This document shows, in pieces, positions 51,307 through 60,753 of a DNA stretch of 64,000 nucleotides. Where the stretch lies: the NCBI RefSeq assembly GCF_017086365.1, contig NZ_CP070969.1, forward strand, positions 1,674,001 through 1,738,000. Direction: 5' to 3'. A program made the translations under genes and the position numbers. Below the pieces are notes generated by a model, which did no database searches, was not told the origin of the DNA, and worked only from the letters and a program-made list of their open reading frames with translations. This DNA is from Paenibacillus tianjinensis. GTDB lineage: Bacteria; Bacillota; Bacilli; Paenibacillales; Paenibacillaceae. How positions within the stretch are numbered: the stretch's first letter is position 1; the number at the start of each line of letters is the position of its first letter.

Positions 51307-52680
51307 ATGAAGAAGACCAAAGCAGTTACAGGTTTGGCAGCACTCACGCTAATGGCGGGTTTATTCGCAGGCTGTTCATCCAACAACAACAACGCGGATA
51401 ATGCAGCAGCAACAAATGCAGGAAATACAGGAACAGGTACGGAGGCTACTGCTGCCCCTGAAGGCGATGCAGCTAAGGATATCAAAGGTGATATCACAGT
51501 AATCACACAGCGTACGGATATCGTTGATACCGTATTCAAAGACTATGCAGCCAAATTCAATGAGAAATATCCGAATGTCAAAGTCAACTTCGAAGCGCTG
51601 TCCAGCTACGAGGATCAGATCAAGATCCGTATGAGCACCAATGATTACGGTGATGTCCTTCTGCTTCCTACAAGCGTTGCCATTAAAGATCTTCCGGATT
51701 TCTTTGAGCCGCTGGGCAAAATGTCCGATCTGGAGCAGCAATATACTGGCCTTGAAGAACGCAGTGTAGACGGCATTTCCTACGGTATTCCAATTACCGT
51801 TAACTTCTCCGGTGTGATTTACAACAAGCAGGTGTTCAAGGATGCGGGAATTACAGAAGTTCCAAGAACCTTTGAACAGTTCCAGACGGCTTTGCAGAAC
51901 ATCAAAGACAAGACCGATGCCGTTCCGCTGTATACGAACTATGCCGCAGGCTGGACGCTGACCCAATGGGAAGCTGATCTGGCTACCGTTGCCGGCGACC
52001 GTGAATATGTCAATATCGCTCAGGTTGCTTCGGATGACAACTTCGTGCAGGGACAACCGCACTACGACCTGTACAAAGTAATGTACGACGCAGCGAAGAA
52101 CGGTCTGATTGAAGAAGACCCTACAACAACTGACTGGGAAACTTCCAAGGCTGACCTGGCTAACGGCAAGATCGGTACGATGATGCTCGGCTCCTGGGCA
52201 ATCGGCCAAATCAAAGGACTGGCTACCAATCCTGATGATGTCGGCTTCATGCCTTTCCCTACCAATGCCAGCAAAATCCTTGTCCCGCTGTCCGATGACT
52301 ACAACCTGGGTATCAGCCTGCACAGCAAAAACAAAGAAGCGGCAAGAGCATGGGTGGACTGGTTCATCAACGAATCCGGCTATCCGACCACTGAAGGCGG
52401 CGGTATGAGCCCGGTTAAAGGCGCTGAGCTTCCGGAAATCCTTAAACAATTTGAAGGCACGGACGTAACGTTCGACACCCTTGCACCAGCTAAAGCCGGC
52501 GAAGAAGGCTGGGTGGATGCAATTGATAAAGAAGCAGAAATCGGGCTCTGGCAGCCTGACTTCAAGAAAGTTATTATCGAAGCTGCAATCGGCAACCGCA
52601 AGGATTCCTATGACGATATCATGAAAGACCTGAACGACAAATGGAAAGCGGCAAGAGCTAAGGTTACTGCTGCGAAGTAA
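51307..52680 (+). CDS. ABC transporter sugar-binding lipoprotein (family 1)
   Basis: A 457-residue lipoprotein: signal peptide with lipobox LFAGC (Cys about 23), then an Asn/Ala-rich tether and the family 1 binding-protein fold (KDYAAKFNEKYPNVKVNFEALSSYEDQIKIRM, YGDVLLLPTSVAIKDLPDFFEPLG, GIPITVNFSGVIYNKQVFKDAGI). Paralogous to the kinase-linked binding protein at 22817. Followed by two CUT1 permeases and a mannoside phosphorylase, so manno-oligosaccharides are the likely ligand. Promoter with cre site upstream. Confidence 0.94.
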   Translation: MKKTKAVTGLAALTLMAGLFAGCSSNNNNADNAAATNAGNTGTGTEATAAPEGDAAKDIKGDITVITQRTDIVDTVFKDYAAKFNEKYPNVKVNFEALSSYEDQIKIRMSTNDYGDVLLLPTSVAIKDLPDFFEPLGKMSDLEQQYTGLEERSVDGISYGIPITVNFSGVIYNKQVFKDAGITEVPRTFEQFQTALQNIKDKTDAVPLYTNYAAGWTLTQWEADLATVAGDREYVNIAQVASDDNFVQGQPHYDLYKVMYDAAKNGLIEEDPTTTDWETSKADLANGKIGTMMLGSWAIGQIKGLATNPDDVGFMPFPTNASKILVPLSDDYNLGISLHSKNKEAARAWVDWFINESGYPTTEGGGMSPVKGAELPEILKQFEGTDVTFDTLAPAKAGEEGWVDAIDKEAEIGLWQPDFKKVIIEAAIGNRKDSYDDIMKDLNDKWKAARAKVTAAK

Positions 52681-52810
52681 TTTTTAAACGCAGAGTGAAG
52701 ACAGATTCAAGAGAACGGGGAGATGCCATAGCGCATTTTCCCCTTCACTTTTGCGGGATTTGGACAGGGTTTGGAGTTATTAGCATGTGTTCTTAGGAGG
52801 TGTGGAGAGA

Positions 52811-53683
52811 TTGTCCAACTTGAGCTATAAAAATCAGCGGATTTTGATCATTTTTTTATTCTCGTTAGTTCCGGTAGTGCTGCTGTTGACGTTCTCCTAT
52901 TTACCCGTATTCAAAATGTTCCAGTACAGCTTCACAAGCTGGGACGGCTTCAGCAAAAACATGGAGTATGTCGGGTTCGACAACTACAAGACGATCTTCA
53001 CCAAACCGGAGTATTTTGCCGTATTTAAGGTCAGTCTGTATTATTTCTTTGCTACGTTTGTGCAGATGGGGCTGGCCCTGTATTTTGCGACGATCCTGAG
53101 CTTTAATGTCCGTCTGAAGAACTGGTTCAAAGGAATTCTGTTCTTCCCGACTCTGCTCAACGGGGTAGCTATCGGGTTCATCTTCCTGTTTTTCTTCAAG
53201 CCGGAGGGTACGCTCAATACAATGCTAGACCTGGTCGGACTTGGAGCCTGGCAGCAGAAATGGCTGCTGAATCCGCATCTGATCAATATTTCCCTCGCCT
53301 TTGCTTCGGTCTGGAGATATATGGGGATGAACTTCATCATTTTCCTTGGAGCGATATCTTCGATCGGCAGTGATATTTATGAGGCTTCGGAAATTGACGG
53401 CGCCAATCGCTGGCACCAGTTCAGACATATTATCATTCCAAGTATCAAAAAAATTCTGCAGCTCAATCTGATCCTCGCGGTGAGCGGAGCGATCGGTGTC
53501 TTCGAAATTCCGTACGTCATGACTGGCGGCTCTAATGGCAGTGGTACGTTTGTCATCCAGACCGTTGATGTGGCCTTCAAATACAGCAAGCTGGGTCTTG
53601 CTTCGGCGATGGCTGTGGTGCTGCTGGGTATCGTTGTTATTGTGACTATTCTGCAGCGTGTGCTGATTAAGGAGGAGAAGTAA
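52811..53683 (+). CDS. ABC sugar transporter permease (CUT1, MalF/UgpA type)
   Basis: About 290 residues, six helices, with KNQRILIIFLFSLVPVVLLLTFSYLPVF as first membrane segment and the EAA loop YEASEIDGANRWHQFRHIIIPSIKK. TTG at 52811 is the best start because TTAGGAGGTG lies just upstream; the in-frame codon at 52787 precedes that ribosome site. Pairs with the permease that starts 3 nt after its stop. No ATPase gene in the operon. Confidence 0.92.
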   Translation: MSNLSYKNQRILIIFLFSLVPVVLLLTFSYLPVFKMFQYSFTSWDGFSKNMEYVGFDNYKTIFTKPEYFAVFKVSLYYFFATFVQMGLALYFATILSFNVRLKNWFKGILFFPTLLNGVAIGFIFLFFFKPEGTLNTMLDLVGLGAWQQKWLLNPHLINISLAFASVWRYMGMNFIIFLGAISSIGSDIYEASEIDGANRWHQFRHIIIPSIKKILQLNLILAVSGAIGVFEIPYVMTGGSNGSGTFVIQTVDVAFKYSKLGLASAMAVVLLGIVVIVTILQRVLIKEEK

Positions 53684-53686
53684 GAT

Positions 53687-54520
53687 ATGCATACTTTTAA
53701 ATACACCGCAGCTTCTTTCTTCAAATATCTTACCTTAGTCTTAGGCGCACTAGCCGCACTGATTCCGATTCTGGTTGTCTTTTTCGCATCGCTCAAAACC
53801 AATGCGGAGTACGCCAGCACCGGGCCGCTTACCCTGCCGGAGAACTGGCTGAATTTCAGCAACTACACCAAGGCTTTTGTAGATGGCAATATGCTGCTCG
53901 GCTTCATGAACACCATTATTATCGTGCTTATTTCCATTGCCGGAGCTACGCTGACCGGATCAATGATGGCCTATATTCTGGCCCGTTTCAAATTCAAAGG
54001 CAGCAAGCTGCTGATGGGCGCTTTTCTGCTGGCAACCCTGATTCCGGGTGTGACCACGCAGGTCGCTACCTTCCAGATCATCAACTCGCTGGATTTGTTC
54101 AATACGCGCTGGGCGCCGATCCTGATGTATCTCGGTACCGACATTATCGCGGTTTATATTTTCATGCAATTCCTGGATTCAATTTCCGAGTCGCTGGATG
54201 AATCAGCCATGCTGGACGGTGCATCGTACTGGACGATTTACTGGAGAATTATTTTGCCGCTGCTGAGTCCTGCGATTGTCACGGTCATTATCGTGAAGGG
54301 TGTCAATATCTACAATGACTTTTACACGCCTTTCCTGTACATGCCAAAGAGCAGCCTCCAGGTCGTTTCCACCGCGCTGTTCAAATTTAAAGGGCCTTAC
54401 GGCTCGCAGTGGGAGGTTATCTGTGCCGCGATAATGATTGCGATCATCCCGACACTGATTGCCTTCATCTCCTTGCAAAAGTACATCTATAACGGCTTTG
54501 CACAAGGCTCGGTAAAATAA
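53687..54520 (+). CDS. ABC sugar transporter permease (CUT1, MalG/UgpE type)
   Basis: A 277-residue membrane protein with six helices: LTLVLGALAALIPILVVFFASL near the N-terminus, SMMAYILARFKFKG, EAA loop (LDESAMLDGASYWTIYWRIILPLLSPAIV) and the typical end YIYNGFAQGSVK. GGAGGAGAAG lies in the preceding gene's last codons. It completes the importer with 51307 and 52811; energy coupling must come from an ATPase encoded elsewhere. Confidence 0.93.
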   Translation: MHTFKYTAASFFKYLTLVLGALAALIPILVVFFASLKTNAEYASTGPLTLPENWLNFSNYTKAFVDGNMLLGFMNTIIIVLISIAGATLTGSMMAYILARFKFKGSKLLMGAFLLATLIPGVTTQVATFQIINSLDLFNTRWAPILMYLGTDIIAVYIFMQFLDSISESLDESAMLDGASYWTIYWRIILPLLSPAIVTVIIVKGVNIYNDFYTPFLYMPKSSLQVVSTALFKFKGPYGSQWEVICAAIMIAIIPTLIAFISLQKYIYNGFAQGSVK

Positions 54521-54587
54521 AGCTGGTTATTTGATTAGTTGGAATTCACCGCAGCCTAGGCTGCACTATTTTGAGAGGAGCTTATTT

Positions 54588-55610
54588 ATGAAAGAAGTAC
54601 AGCTGATCGGCAATCATCTGCCGAACATTCCCTGGCAAGACAGACCGGCAGGCAATGACAATCCGGTGTGGAGACATAATGACAACCCGGTTATTAAACG
54701 CAATCCGGCCAAAGGCGTTGCCCGGATCTTTAACAGTGCCGTTATTGCCTATGAAGGCAGCTTCCTCGGCGTATTCCGTGTAGAGGATAATACGACCCGC
54801 CCTCACCTGCGGATGGGCCATAGCGCCGACGGTCTGGAGTGGAAAATCGACGACGAGCCGATTCAGTTTACCGACGAAGAAGGCAAGCCGTACGCACCGC
54901 GTTATGCCTATGACCCCCGTCTTGTAAAAGTTGAAGATACGTATTACATCATCTGGTGTACAGATTTCTACGGTGCAGCCATCGGGGTAGCCAAAACCCA
55001 GGATTTCAAAACATTCGTTAGCCTGGAAAATCCGTTCCTGCCCTTCAACCGTAACGGCGTATTGTTCCCTAAGAAGCTTAATGGCAACTTTGTGATGCTG
55101 TCCCGTCCGAGCGACAGCGGTCATACCCCGTTCGGTGACGTGTTCCTGAGCGAAAGCCCGGATTTCGTCTATTGGGGCAAACACCGTCATGTCATGTCTA
55201 AAGGCGGTCAAGGCTGGTGGCAAAGTACTAAGATCGGCGGCGGGCCTGCACCGATTGAGACTACCGAAGGCTGGCTAATGTTCTATCACGGCGTAACCAC
55301 AACCTGCAACGGCCTTGTGTACAGCATGGGTGCGGTGATTCTCGATAAAGACGAGCCGTCCAGAGTTAAATACCGCTCCAGAAACTTCGTGCTTACACCG
55401 GAAGAATGGTATGAGGAAAGAGGCTTCGTTAATAACGTGCTGTTCCCTTGTGCAGCACTAACCGACGCCGAAACCGGCCGCATCGCCATCTACTATGGCG
55501 CTGCAGACACCTATGTAGGCGTGGCTTATACCACCGTGCAGGAAATCGTTAATTATGTCATCGAAACCCATGAAGAAGTTGGCGACGACGCGGGTCTCGG
55601 CAAGATTTAG
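54588..55610 (+). CDS. GH130 mannoside phosphorylase (mannooligosaccharide type)
   Basis: About 340 residues from the ATG at 54588 (GAGAGGAG upstream; the frame is open earlier without a ribosome site). GH130 markers: VARIFNSAVIAYEGSFLGVFRVED, LRMGHSADGLEWKID, YDPRLVKVEDTYYIIWCTD, NGNFVMLSRPSDSGHTPFGD, GGGPAPIETTEGWLMFYHGV. The sequence type is that of beta-1,4-mannooligosaccharide phosphorylases (RaMP2-like), but beta-1,2-mannobiose phosphorylases also fall near this subgroup. It complements the GH130_1 enzyme at 46596: one shortens longer oligomers, the other splits mannosyl-glucose. Same operon as the importer. Confidence 0.9.
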   Translation: MKEVQLIGNHLPNIPWQDRPAGNDNPVWRHNDNPVIKRNPAKGVARIFNSAVIAYEGSFLGVFRVEDNTTRPHLRMGHSADGLEWKIDDEPIQFTDEEGKPYAPRYAYDPRLVKVEDTYYIIWCTDFYGAAIGVAKTQDFKTFVSLENPFLPFNRNGVLFPKKLNGNFVMLSRPSDSGHTPFGDVFLSESPDFVYWGKHRHVMSKGGQGWWQSTKIGGGPAPIETTEGWLMFYHGVTTTCNGLVYSMGAVILDKDEPSRVKYRSRNFVLTPEEWYEERGFVNNVLFPCAALTDAETGRIAIYYGAADTYVGVAYTTVQEIVNYVIETHEEVGDDAGLGKI

Positions 55611-55646
55611 GACGGAATAGCTATTGTCCGCAGCCGAGTTGCTGCA

Positions 55647-55690
55647 CAGAGCGAAAACCCATTTACAATGGGTTTTCGCTCTGTTTCTAT
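55647..55690 (+). terminator. Terminator after the GH130 gene
   Basis: CAGAGCGAAAACCCATT pairs perfectly with AATGGGTTTTCGCTCTG around TACA, then TTTCT. Confidence 0.88.
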
Positions 55691-55744
55691 CCAAACTTCA
55701 TCTTCCATTTGCCTAATCTAAAATTAACCCTGAGGAGAATCATC

Positions 55745-56659
55745 ATGAACGAACGATCCCTGCCCCAATTACAAGCCTATAAAGGCATTAGCCCGAAGCC
55801 TGCTGATTTCGACCAGTACTGGGAACGCGCGCTGTGTGAACTGGATGCCCAGCCGCTGGATTATGAACTGGTGCCAGCCGAATTTACGAGCGAGCTGGCT
55901 GAATGTTTTCATCTGTATTTTAGAGGCGTAGGCGGAGCCAGAGTGCATTGTAAATATGTAAGACCGAAGAAGGCAGCCGGTGAGAAGGGGCCCGGAGTGG
56001 TCATGTTCCACGGTTACTCCTGCGACAGCGGTGACTGGCTGGAGAAAGTTGCTTATGCCGCCCACGGATTCAGTGTGCTGGCAATGGATTGCCGCGGCCA
56101 GGGCGGACTGTCCGAAGATAATCTGACAGTTCAGGGGACAACCATCCGCGGACATATTATCCGGGGGATTGATGACCCTGATCCGGACAATCTGTACTAC
56201 CGCAATGTATTTCTTGATACCGCACAGACGGCGCGTATTCTGATGGCGATGCCGGAGGTGGATCCTGCACGTGTCGGTGCATCCGGACTGTCACAAGGAG
56301 GAGGACTTACAGTAGCCTGCGCTTCTCTGGAGCCCCGTATTGCGGTTGCTGTCCCGGTCTATCCGTTCCTCTCCGATTACAAGCGGGCTTGGGAAGCGAA
56401 TATTACAACCTCTGCTTATGAGGAAATTAACTATTATTTCCGCTTCTTTGATCCGCATCATCTGCGGGAGGATGAGATTTTTAACCGCCTTGGGTACATT
56501 GATATTCAGAATCTGGCAGACCGGATACAAGGCAAGGTGTTATGGGTAACCGGGCTCGTGGATACGATCTGTCCGCCTTCGACACAATTCGCTGCATACA
56601 ACAAAATCACAGCACCGAAAGACCTAATGGTATATCATGAATACGGTCATGAGTATTAA
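55745..56659 (+). CDS. CE7 acetyl xylan esterase/cephalosporin-C deacetylase family, cut short by a stop
   Basis: A 304-residue alpha/beta hydrolase of carbohydrate esterase family 7. ATG at 55745 with GAGGAG upstream. Motifs: LPQLQAYKGISPKPADFDQYWE, CDSGDWLEKVAYAAHGFSVLAMDCRGQGG, nucleophile Ser in GASGLSQGGGL, catalytic Asp in GLVDTICPPSTQ and His in YHEYGHEY. It removes acetyl groups from oligosaccharides (here perhaps acetylated mannan) inside the cell. The frame stops right after GHEY, but the same frame continues past the TAA with [14 protein letters not shown] and a second stop at 56704, which looks like the normal C-terminal helix. The triad is kept, so activity is possible. Confidence 0.88.
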   Translation: MNERSLPQLQAYKGISPKPADFDQYWERALCELDAQPLDYELVPAEFTSELAECFHLYFRGVGGARVHCKYVRPKKAAGEKGPGVVMFHGYSCDSGDWLEKVAYAAHGFSVLAMDCRGQGGLSEDNLTVQGTTIRGHIIRGIDDPDPDNLYYRNVFLDTAQTARILMAMPEVDPARVGASGLSQGGGLTVACASLEPRIAVAVPVYPFLSDYKRAWEANITTSAYEEINYYFRFFDPHHLREDEIFNRLGYIDIQNLADRIQGKVLWVTGLVDTICPPSTQFAAYNKITAPKDLMVYHEYGHEY

Positions 56660-56729
56660 CCTTATCTTGCAGACCGGATGCTTCAGATGCTCATGACCTT
56701 GTAACGGGATTAACCCTTACAGGAATAAT

Positions 56730-58815
56730 GTGGATCTGGCGGTGAGTTTTTTGAGTAAATCAAGAGCAAGCGGTAAAGGAATATCCTGGCTGCGCCCCTC
56801 CAAGTCGATAGGGATGCGGCTTTTTTTAGTGTTTTTTATTTCCACTATGGGAATCGTGCTGTCACTCGGCTACACTTCTTATTCCGTAGCCAAACAAACG
56901 ATTGAGGACAATGCGCTGTTAGCTAACGAACAGACGGTGAAGCAGACTGCAGAGAAACTCGATGTCATTTTGCTGCGTTTTGAAGACAGGCTGGGAGAGC
57001 TGTTCTATAACAAGACTATTCGGCAGGCTGTAGAGTCCGGTGCTGCATCCGGTGCAGACCAAGAGGAACGCAAGGCTGAAGCCGGCCGGATCCAGGCTGA
57101 ACTGGACAGCTGGCTGGAAGCAGCGGGTAATATACAAGCGGTTTATCTCGTCCCCCGGAAGGAGAGTCTATCTACTTCTGCGGCGGGGGCTGCGGATAGT
57201 GCCTTTATGGATGGAATTCGGGAGAACAACTGGTTTAAGCAGCTGCAGGAGAAGCCTCAGAGTCTATGGATTACTCAGGGGTTGAAGCAGGGAGAGGCTG
57301 ATGGTGTCGTCCGTTTTGTCAAATCCGTATCCGTTGATTCCGGCAAGGCGGACTATGTGGCAATTTGCGATATCCAGACGACAGAACTGGAAGGCCAGCT
57401 CAGCAAGGTCAGTCTAGGGAAAGATTCGTACATTCAGCTGCTGACCGGCAAAGATGAGTTGATTGCTACTTCCCAGCATCAGGAGGCGGATTCTTATCTG
57501 CGTCTGGGCGGAACCCTGTTCAAGGGGGTAAGCCAAGCATCAGGCTCTTTGCCGACCAAGGATGAAGAAGGCAAATCGATTCTGGCGGTGTATGGAACAC
57601 TCGCGAGTTCAGGCTGGAGAGTGCTCGGTGTAGTGCCTTCGGAGAATTTGACCAAGGATGCAGGACGTATCCTGAATACGACGTACATTGCCGTTGCTGC
57701 TGCAGCACTAATTGCCGTTCTCATCGGTCTGTGGATGGTAAGGATGGTCTCAAGTCCTCTGATCCGGCTGAAGAACCTGATGTTTCATGGTGCGGAGGGA
57801 GATTTGCGGGTACGTACCCAAGTGACTTCCCGGGACGAGATCGGCCAGTTGTCCGGTTCGTTCAATATTATGATGGAACGCATCAATGAGCTGATTGTGC
57901 ATACGAATGAGACAGCCCGTGAAGTGCTTGAGACTGCGGATGCACTGGGAAGCGCATCACGCAAAACCGCCTCAGCGGCTAAGGATATTGCCTCGGCAAC
58001 AGAGGAGATTGCCGGCGGCGCAGGCAGCTTAGCCCTGGAAGCAGACCGGGGAAATGAAATGACGGAGCAAATCTCCGGACGGATGAGCAACGTCATTGCC
58101 GCTGCCCATGAGATGAGCAGTACTGCGCATAGTGTTGGACAATCCAGTGAAGAAGGCATGGTTAAGCTGCAGGAGCTGCTGGACAGAACGGAGAGTACAG
58201 GGGAGATGACAGGCCGCCTTGTTGGGAAAGTGAATGAGCTTAAGGAAACTGCCTCCTCGGTCATTAAGGTTCTGGAAGTCATGCAGAATATTACGCAGCA
58301 GACCAATATATTATCACTCAACGCAACCATTGAAGCAGCGCGGGCAGGTGAGGCAGGCAACGGCTTTATGGTTGTGGCGGACGAGATCCGTCAGCTGGCC
58401 GAGCAGTCCAAACGCTCCATCGCCGTGGTTGCTGAAATTACTGATACCATTATGAAGGATATGAATGAGACCGTAGCCGCACTGTCGGAAGTGGCACCGC
58501 TCTTCCGGGAGCAGAGGGCTTCTGTACAGGATACGAGCGAAATCTTCCTGTCTGTACAAGGACAGATGGATCGATTCATTAACAAGCTTGATTCTGTATC
58601 GGATTCCATTGAGGGATTGAACCAGTCACAGAGGGTGCTGTCGGAGACGATTAGCAATGTCAGCTCCTTTGCAGAGGAATCCTCTGCACTCTGAGGAGGT
58701 TGCTTCGCTTAGCGGTGAGCAGCAGAATGTAAGTGATCATCTGGTCGAGCTGTCCTCCAAGCTGGAGAATGCCTCACTGATCCTTAAAGAACGATTGTCT
58801 GAATTTAGAATGTAG
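56730..58815 (+). pseudogene. Methyl-accepting chemotaxis protein with a C-terminal frameshift
   Basis: Chemoreceptor paralogous to the one at 18451: TM1 about 28-50, dCache-like sensor, TM2 about 315-337, HAMP and methyl-accepting domain with [25 protein letters not shown]. The reading frame ends at 58694 (654 residues, ...FAEESSAL), but from 58690 another frame continues [39 protein letters not shown] to a TAG at 58815, matching the end of the paralogue. Net loss of two bases (or gain of one) near 58688 explains it. Losing the last 40 residues would remove C-terminal methylation-region helix sequence, so function may be partial. Start codon is uncertain (GTG 56730, GTG 56742 or TTG 56751). 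Confidence 0.85.
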
Positions 58816-58833
58816 CTCTGATTAACGAATATT

Positions 58834-58868
58834 GGCCGCTCTTTCCTTCGGGAAAGAGCGGCTTTTTA
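58834..58868 (+). terminator. Terminator after the second chemoreceptor gene
   Basis: GCCGCTCTTTCC pairs perfectly with GGAAAGAGCGGC, followed by TTTTT. Confidence 0.9.
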
Positions 58869-58968
58869 TATTCATGCATTACATCCAAGTAATTATTCTG
58901 TAAGGTGGGCATAATAAATTCCATGAGTCTTGAACGGATATGTACCCGCAAATTCAGGAGGAATGGCA

Positions 58969-60753
58969 TTGCATAAGCTAATTCATAAACGTATATTTTG
59001 GGGCCTGGTTATTATGTCGGCTTTCATGGGGATATTGATGATCAGGCTTGCCTGGGTTCAATTGCTACTGAAGAACCGGGAGGTCCCGGGAACGGAGTAT
59101 ACGCTGGCCCAAATGGCCGAAATTCAAAGTGAACGCGAAACTGTACTCGACAGCGGCCGGGGGCGCCTCTATGACCGCAGCGGGAAGCCGCTCGCCGGGG
59201 AGACGGTATGGACGGCAGCGTTTTTTCCGCAGAAGGAGCGGGGGAGAGTGGCGGCCGGGAAGGATTTGCAGCGCCTGGCCACAGTTCTGGAGGTTACTTA
59301 CGGTGAACTGGAGAGCCGGCTCTCCGGGCTAAAGGAACCGCTGCTCTGGCCTGCCTCCGGCGGTAAGAGCCCTAAGGCGCTGACTCCCGCCCAGGCCGAG
59401 GAAGTGGAGAAGCTGGGCATCGACGGGGTGCGGGCACTGCCGTTTACCCGCAGATACAGGGGGGATGTTTCAGGCCGCCAGTGGCTGGGCTATATGTCCG
59501 AGGTTTCAGCCGCGGCAGCGAAAGAATCGCCTACAGGGCTTAGAGTTCCATTAGCCGGAACTGACGGACTGGAGAAAACGCTGGAGCCGCTGCTGCAGGG
59601 TGTAGGGCATACGGAAGCATATGCTCAGGTGGATGCGCGCGGAAACAGGCTTCCTGGCAGTGAGATCAAAGTCAGAGCCCCCGGCAACCCGTATTATCCG
59701 CTGTCAATGTATACGACTGTAGATAAAGGACTTCAGGAGGGAATAGAACGGCTGACAGAGGAAGCAGGGGTAAAGGAAGGGGCGGTTGTCGTACTGGACA
59801 GCCAAACCGGAGATATCGTGGCGATGGTGTCGCTGCCTTTTTACGATCCGGCGAATATTTCGCCTGAAGGGGGCGAATGGAACAACCGGGCGCTGAAAGC
59901 GGCGGTTCCCGGCTCGATCTTTAAGGTTGTGACCGCTGCAGCCGCCCTGGAGGCAGGGGTGACTTCTCCGGAGGAGAAGTTCTATTGCTCAGGGCAATTC
60001 GGCAAATACGGTTTGTCCTGTCTCCATGGCAAAGGACACGGTCCTCTTACGCTCGCGCAAGGGTTTGCCGTGTCCTGTAATACGGTTTTTGCAGCGCTGG
60101 CTGAGCGGCTTAGCGGTGCGCAGCTCCAGGCAGCGGCACTTGCGCTTGGCCTGGGCAGAGATATTGGCTGGCAGGCGGAGGATACGCTGGGCCAGCCGCT
60201 GCTCCGGCCGCTGGCCGGTGAGCAGCGGGGGACGATCTTCAGCACACTGCTGCCCGATGATGCGGGAGCCAGAGTGCAGACGGCCATAGGTCAGCGTGAT
60301 GTAACTGTAACGCCGCTCCAGGCTGCGAACCTGGTCGTTACGCTGCTCCATGGCGGCGAGGTTAGAGCGCCGCGGATTCTGCAGCGGGTAGCGTTCAAGA
60401 ACGGCCAGACGCTGCAGAATCTGCCGGCACATCTGGCTCCGGCCACGGCTGGAGCGATCTCGGCAGACACGTCCAAACTGCTGCTCTCATGGATGCGCCT
60501 GGTAGTCACCGAAGGAACCGGGAAGCGGCTGCAGGGTAGTGAATGGCCGGTGGCCGGTAAGTCAGGTACTGCTCAGACGATGGTGAAAGGGGTACCCCGC
60601 AACAACCAGTGGTTTATCGGATACGGCCCGGTGGACCATCCCCGCTATGCGGTCTCTGTTGCGGTGGAGAATGTTGCCCCCGGCAGCGCCCACGCCGCGA
60701 CTAAGCTGTTCGGTCAGATCTTTGATTTGCTGTCCGAATCTTCCGGAGCCTGA
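58969..60753 (+). CDS. Class B penicillin-binding protein (transpeptidase)
   Basis: About 594 residues from TTG 58969, which sits 7 nt after AGGAGG; ATG 58963 is too close to that site. One N-terminal membrane helix (IFWGLVIMSAFMGILMIRLAWVQLLL), a dimerisation/pedestal domain beginning RGRLYDRSGKPLAGE, and a transpeptidase domain with SxxK in GSIFKVV (catalytic Ser), SxN in SCNTVF and KTG-type KSGTAQ. It cross-links peptidoglycan outside the membrane; the small size and isolation suggest a non-essential or sporulation-linked PBP, not proven here. Its 3' end overlaps the convergent AI-2E family gene by 40 bases. Confidence 0.93.
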   Translation: MHKLIHKRIFWGLVIMSAFMGILMIRLAWVQLLLKNREVPGTEYTLAQMAEIQSERETVLDSGRGRLYDRSGKPLAGETVWTAAFFPQKERGRVAAGKDLQRLATVLEVTYGELESRLSGLKEPLLWPASGGKSPKALTPAQAEEVEKLGIDGVRALPFTRRYRGDVSGRQWLGYMSEVSAAAAKESPTGLRVPLAGTDGLEKTLEPLLQGVGHTEAYAQVDARGNRLPGSEIKVRAPGNPYYPLSMYTTVDKGLQEGIERLTEEAGVKEGAVVVLDSQTGDIVAMVSLPFYDPANISPEGGEWNNRALKAAVPGSIFKVVTAAAALEAGVTSPEEKFYCSGQFGKYGLSCLHGKGHGPLTLAQGFAVSCNTVFAALAERLSGAQLQAAALALGLGRDIGWQAEDTLGQPLLRPLAGEQRGTIFSTLLPDDAGARVQTAIGQRDVTVTPLQAANLVVTLLHGGEVRAPRILQRVAFKNGQTLQNLPAHLAPATAGAISADTSKLLLSWMRLVVTEGTGKRLQGSEWPVAGKSGTAQTMVKGVPRNNQWFIGYGPVDHPRYAVSVAVENVAPGSAHAATKLFGQIFDLLSESSGA

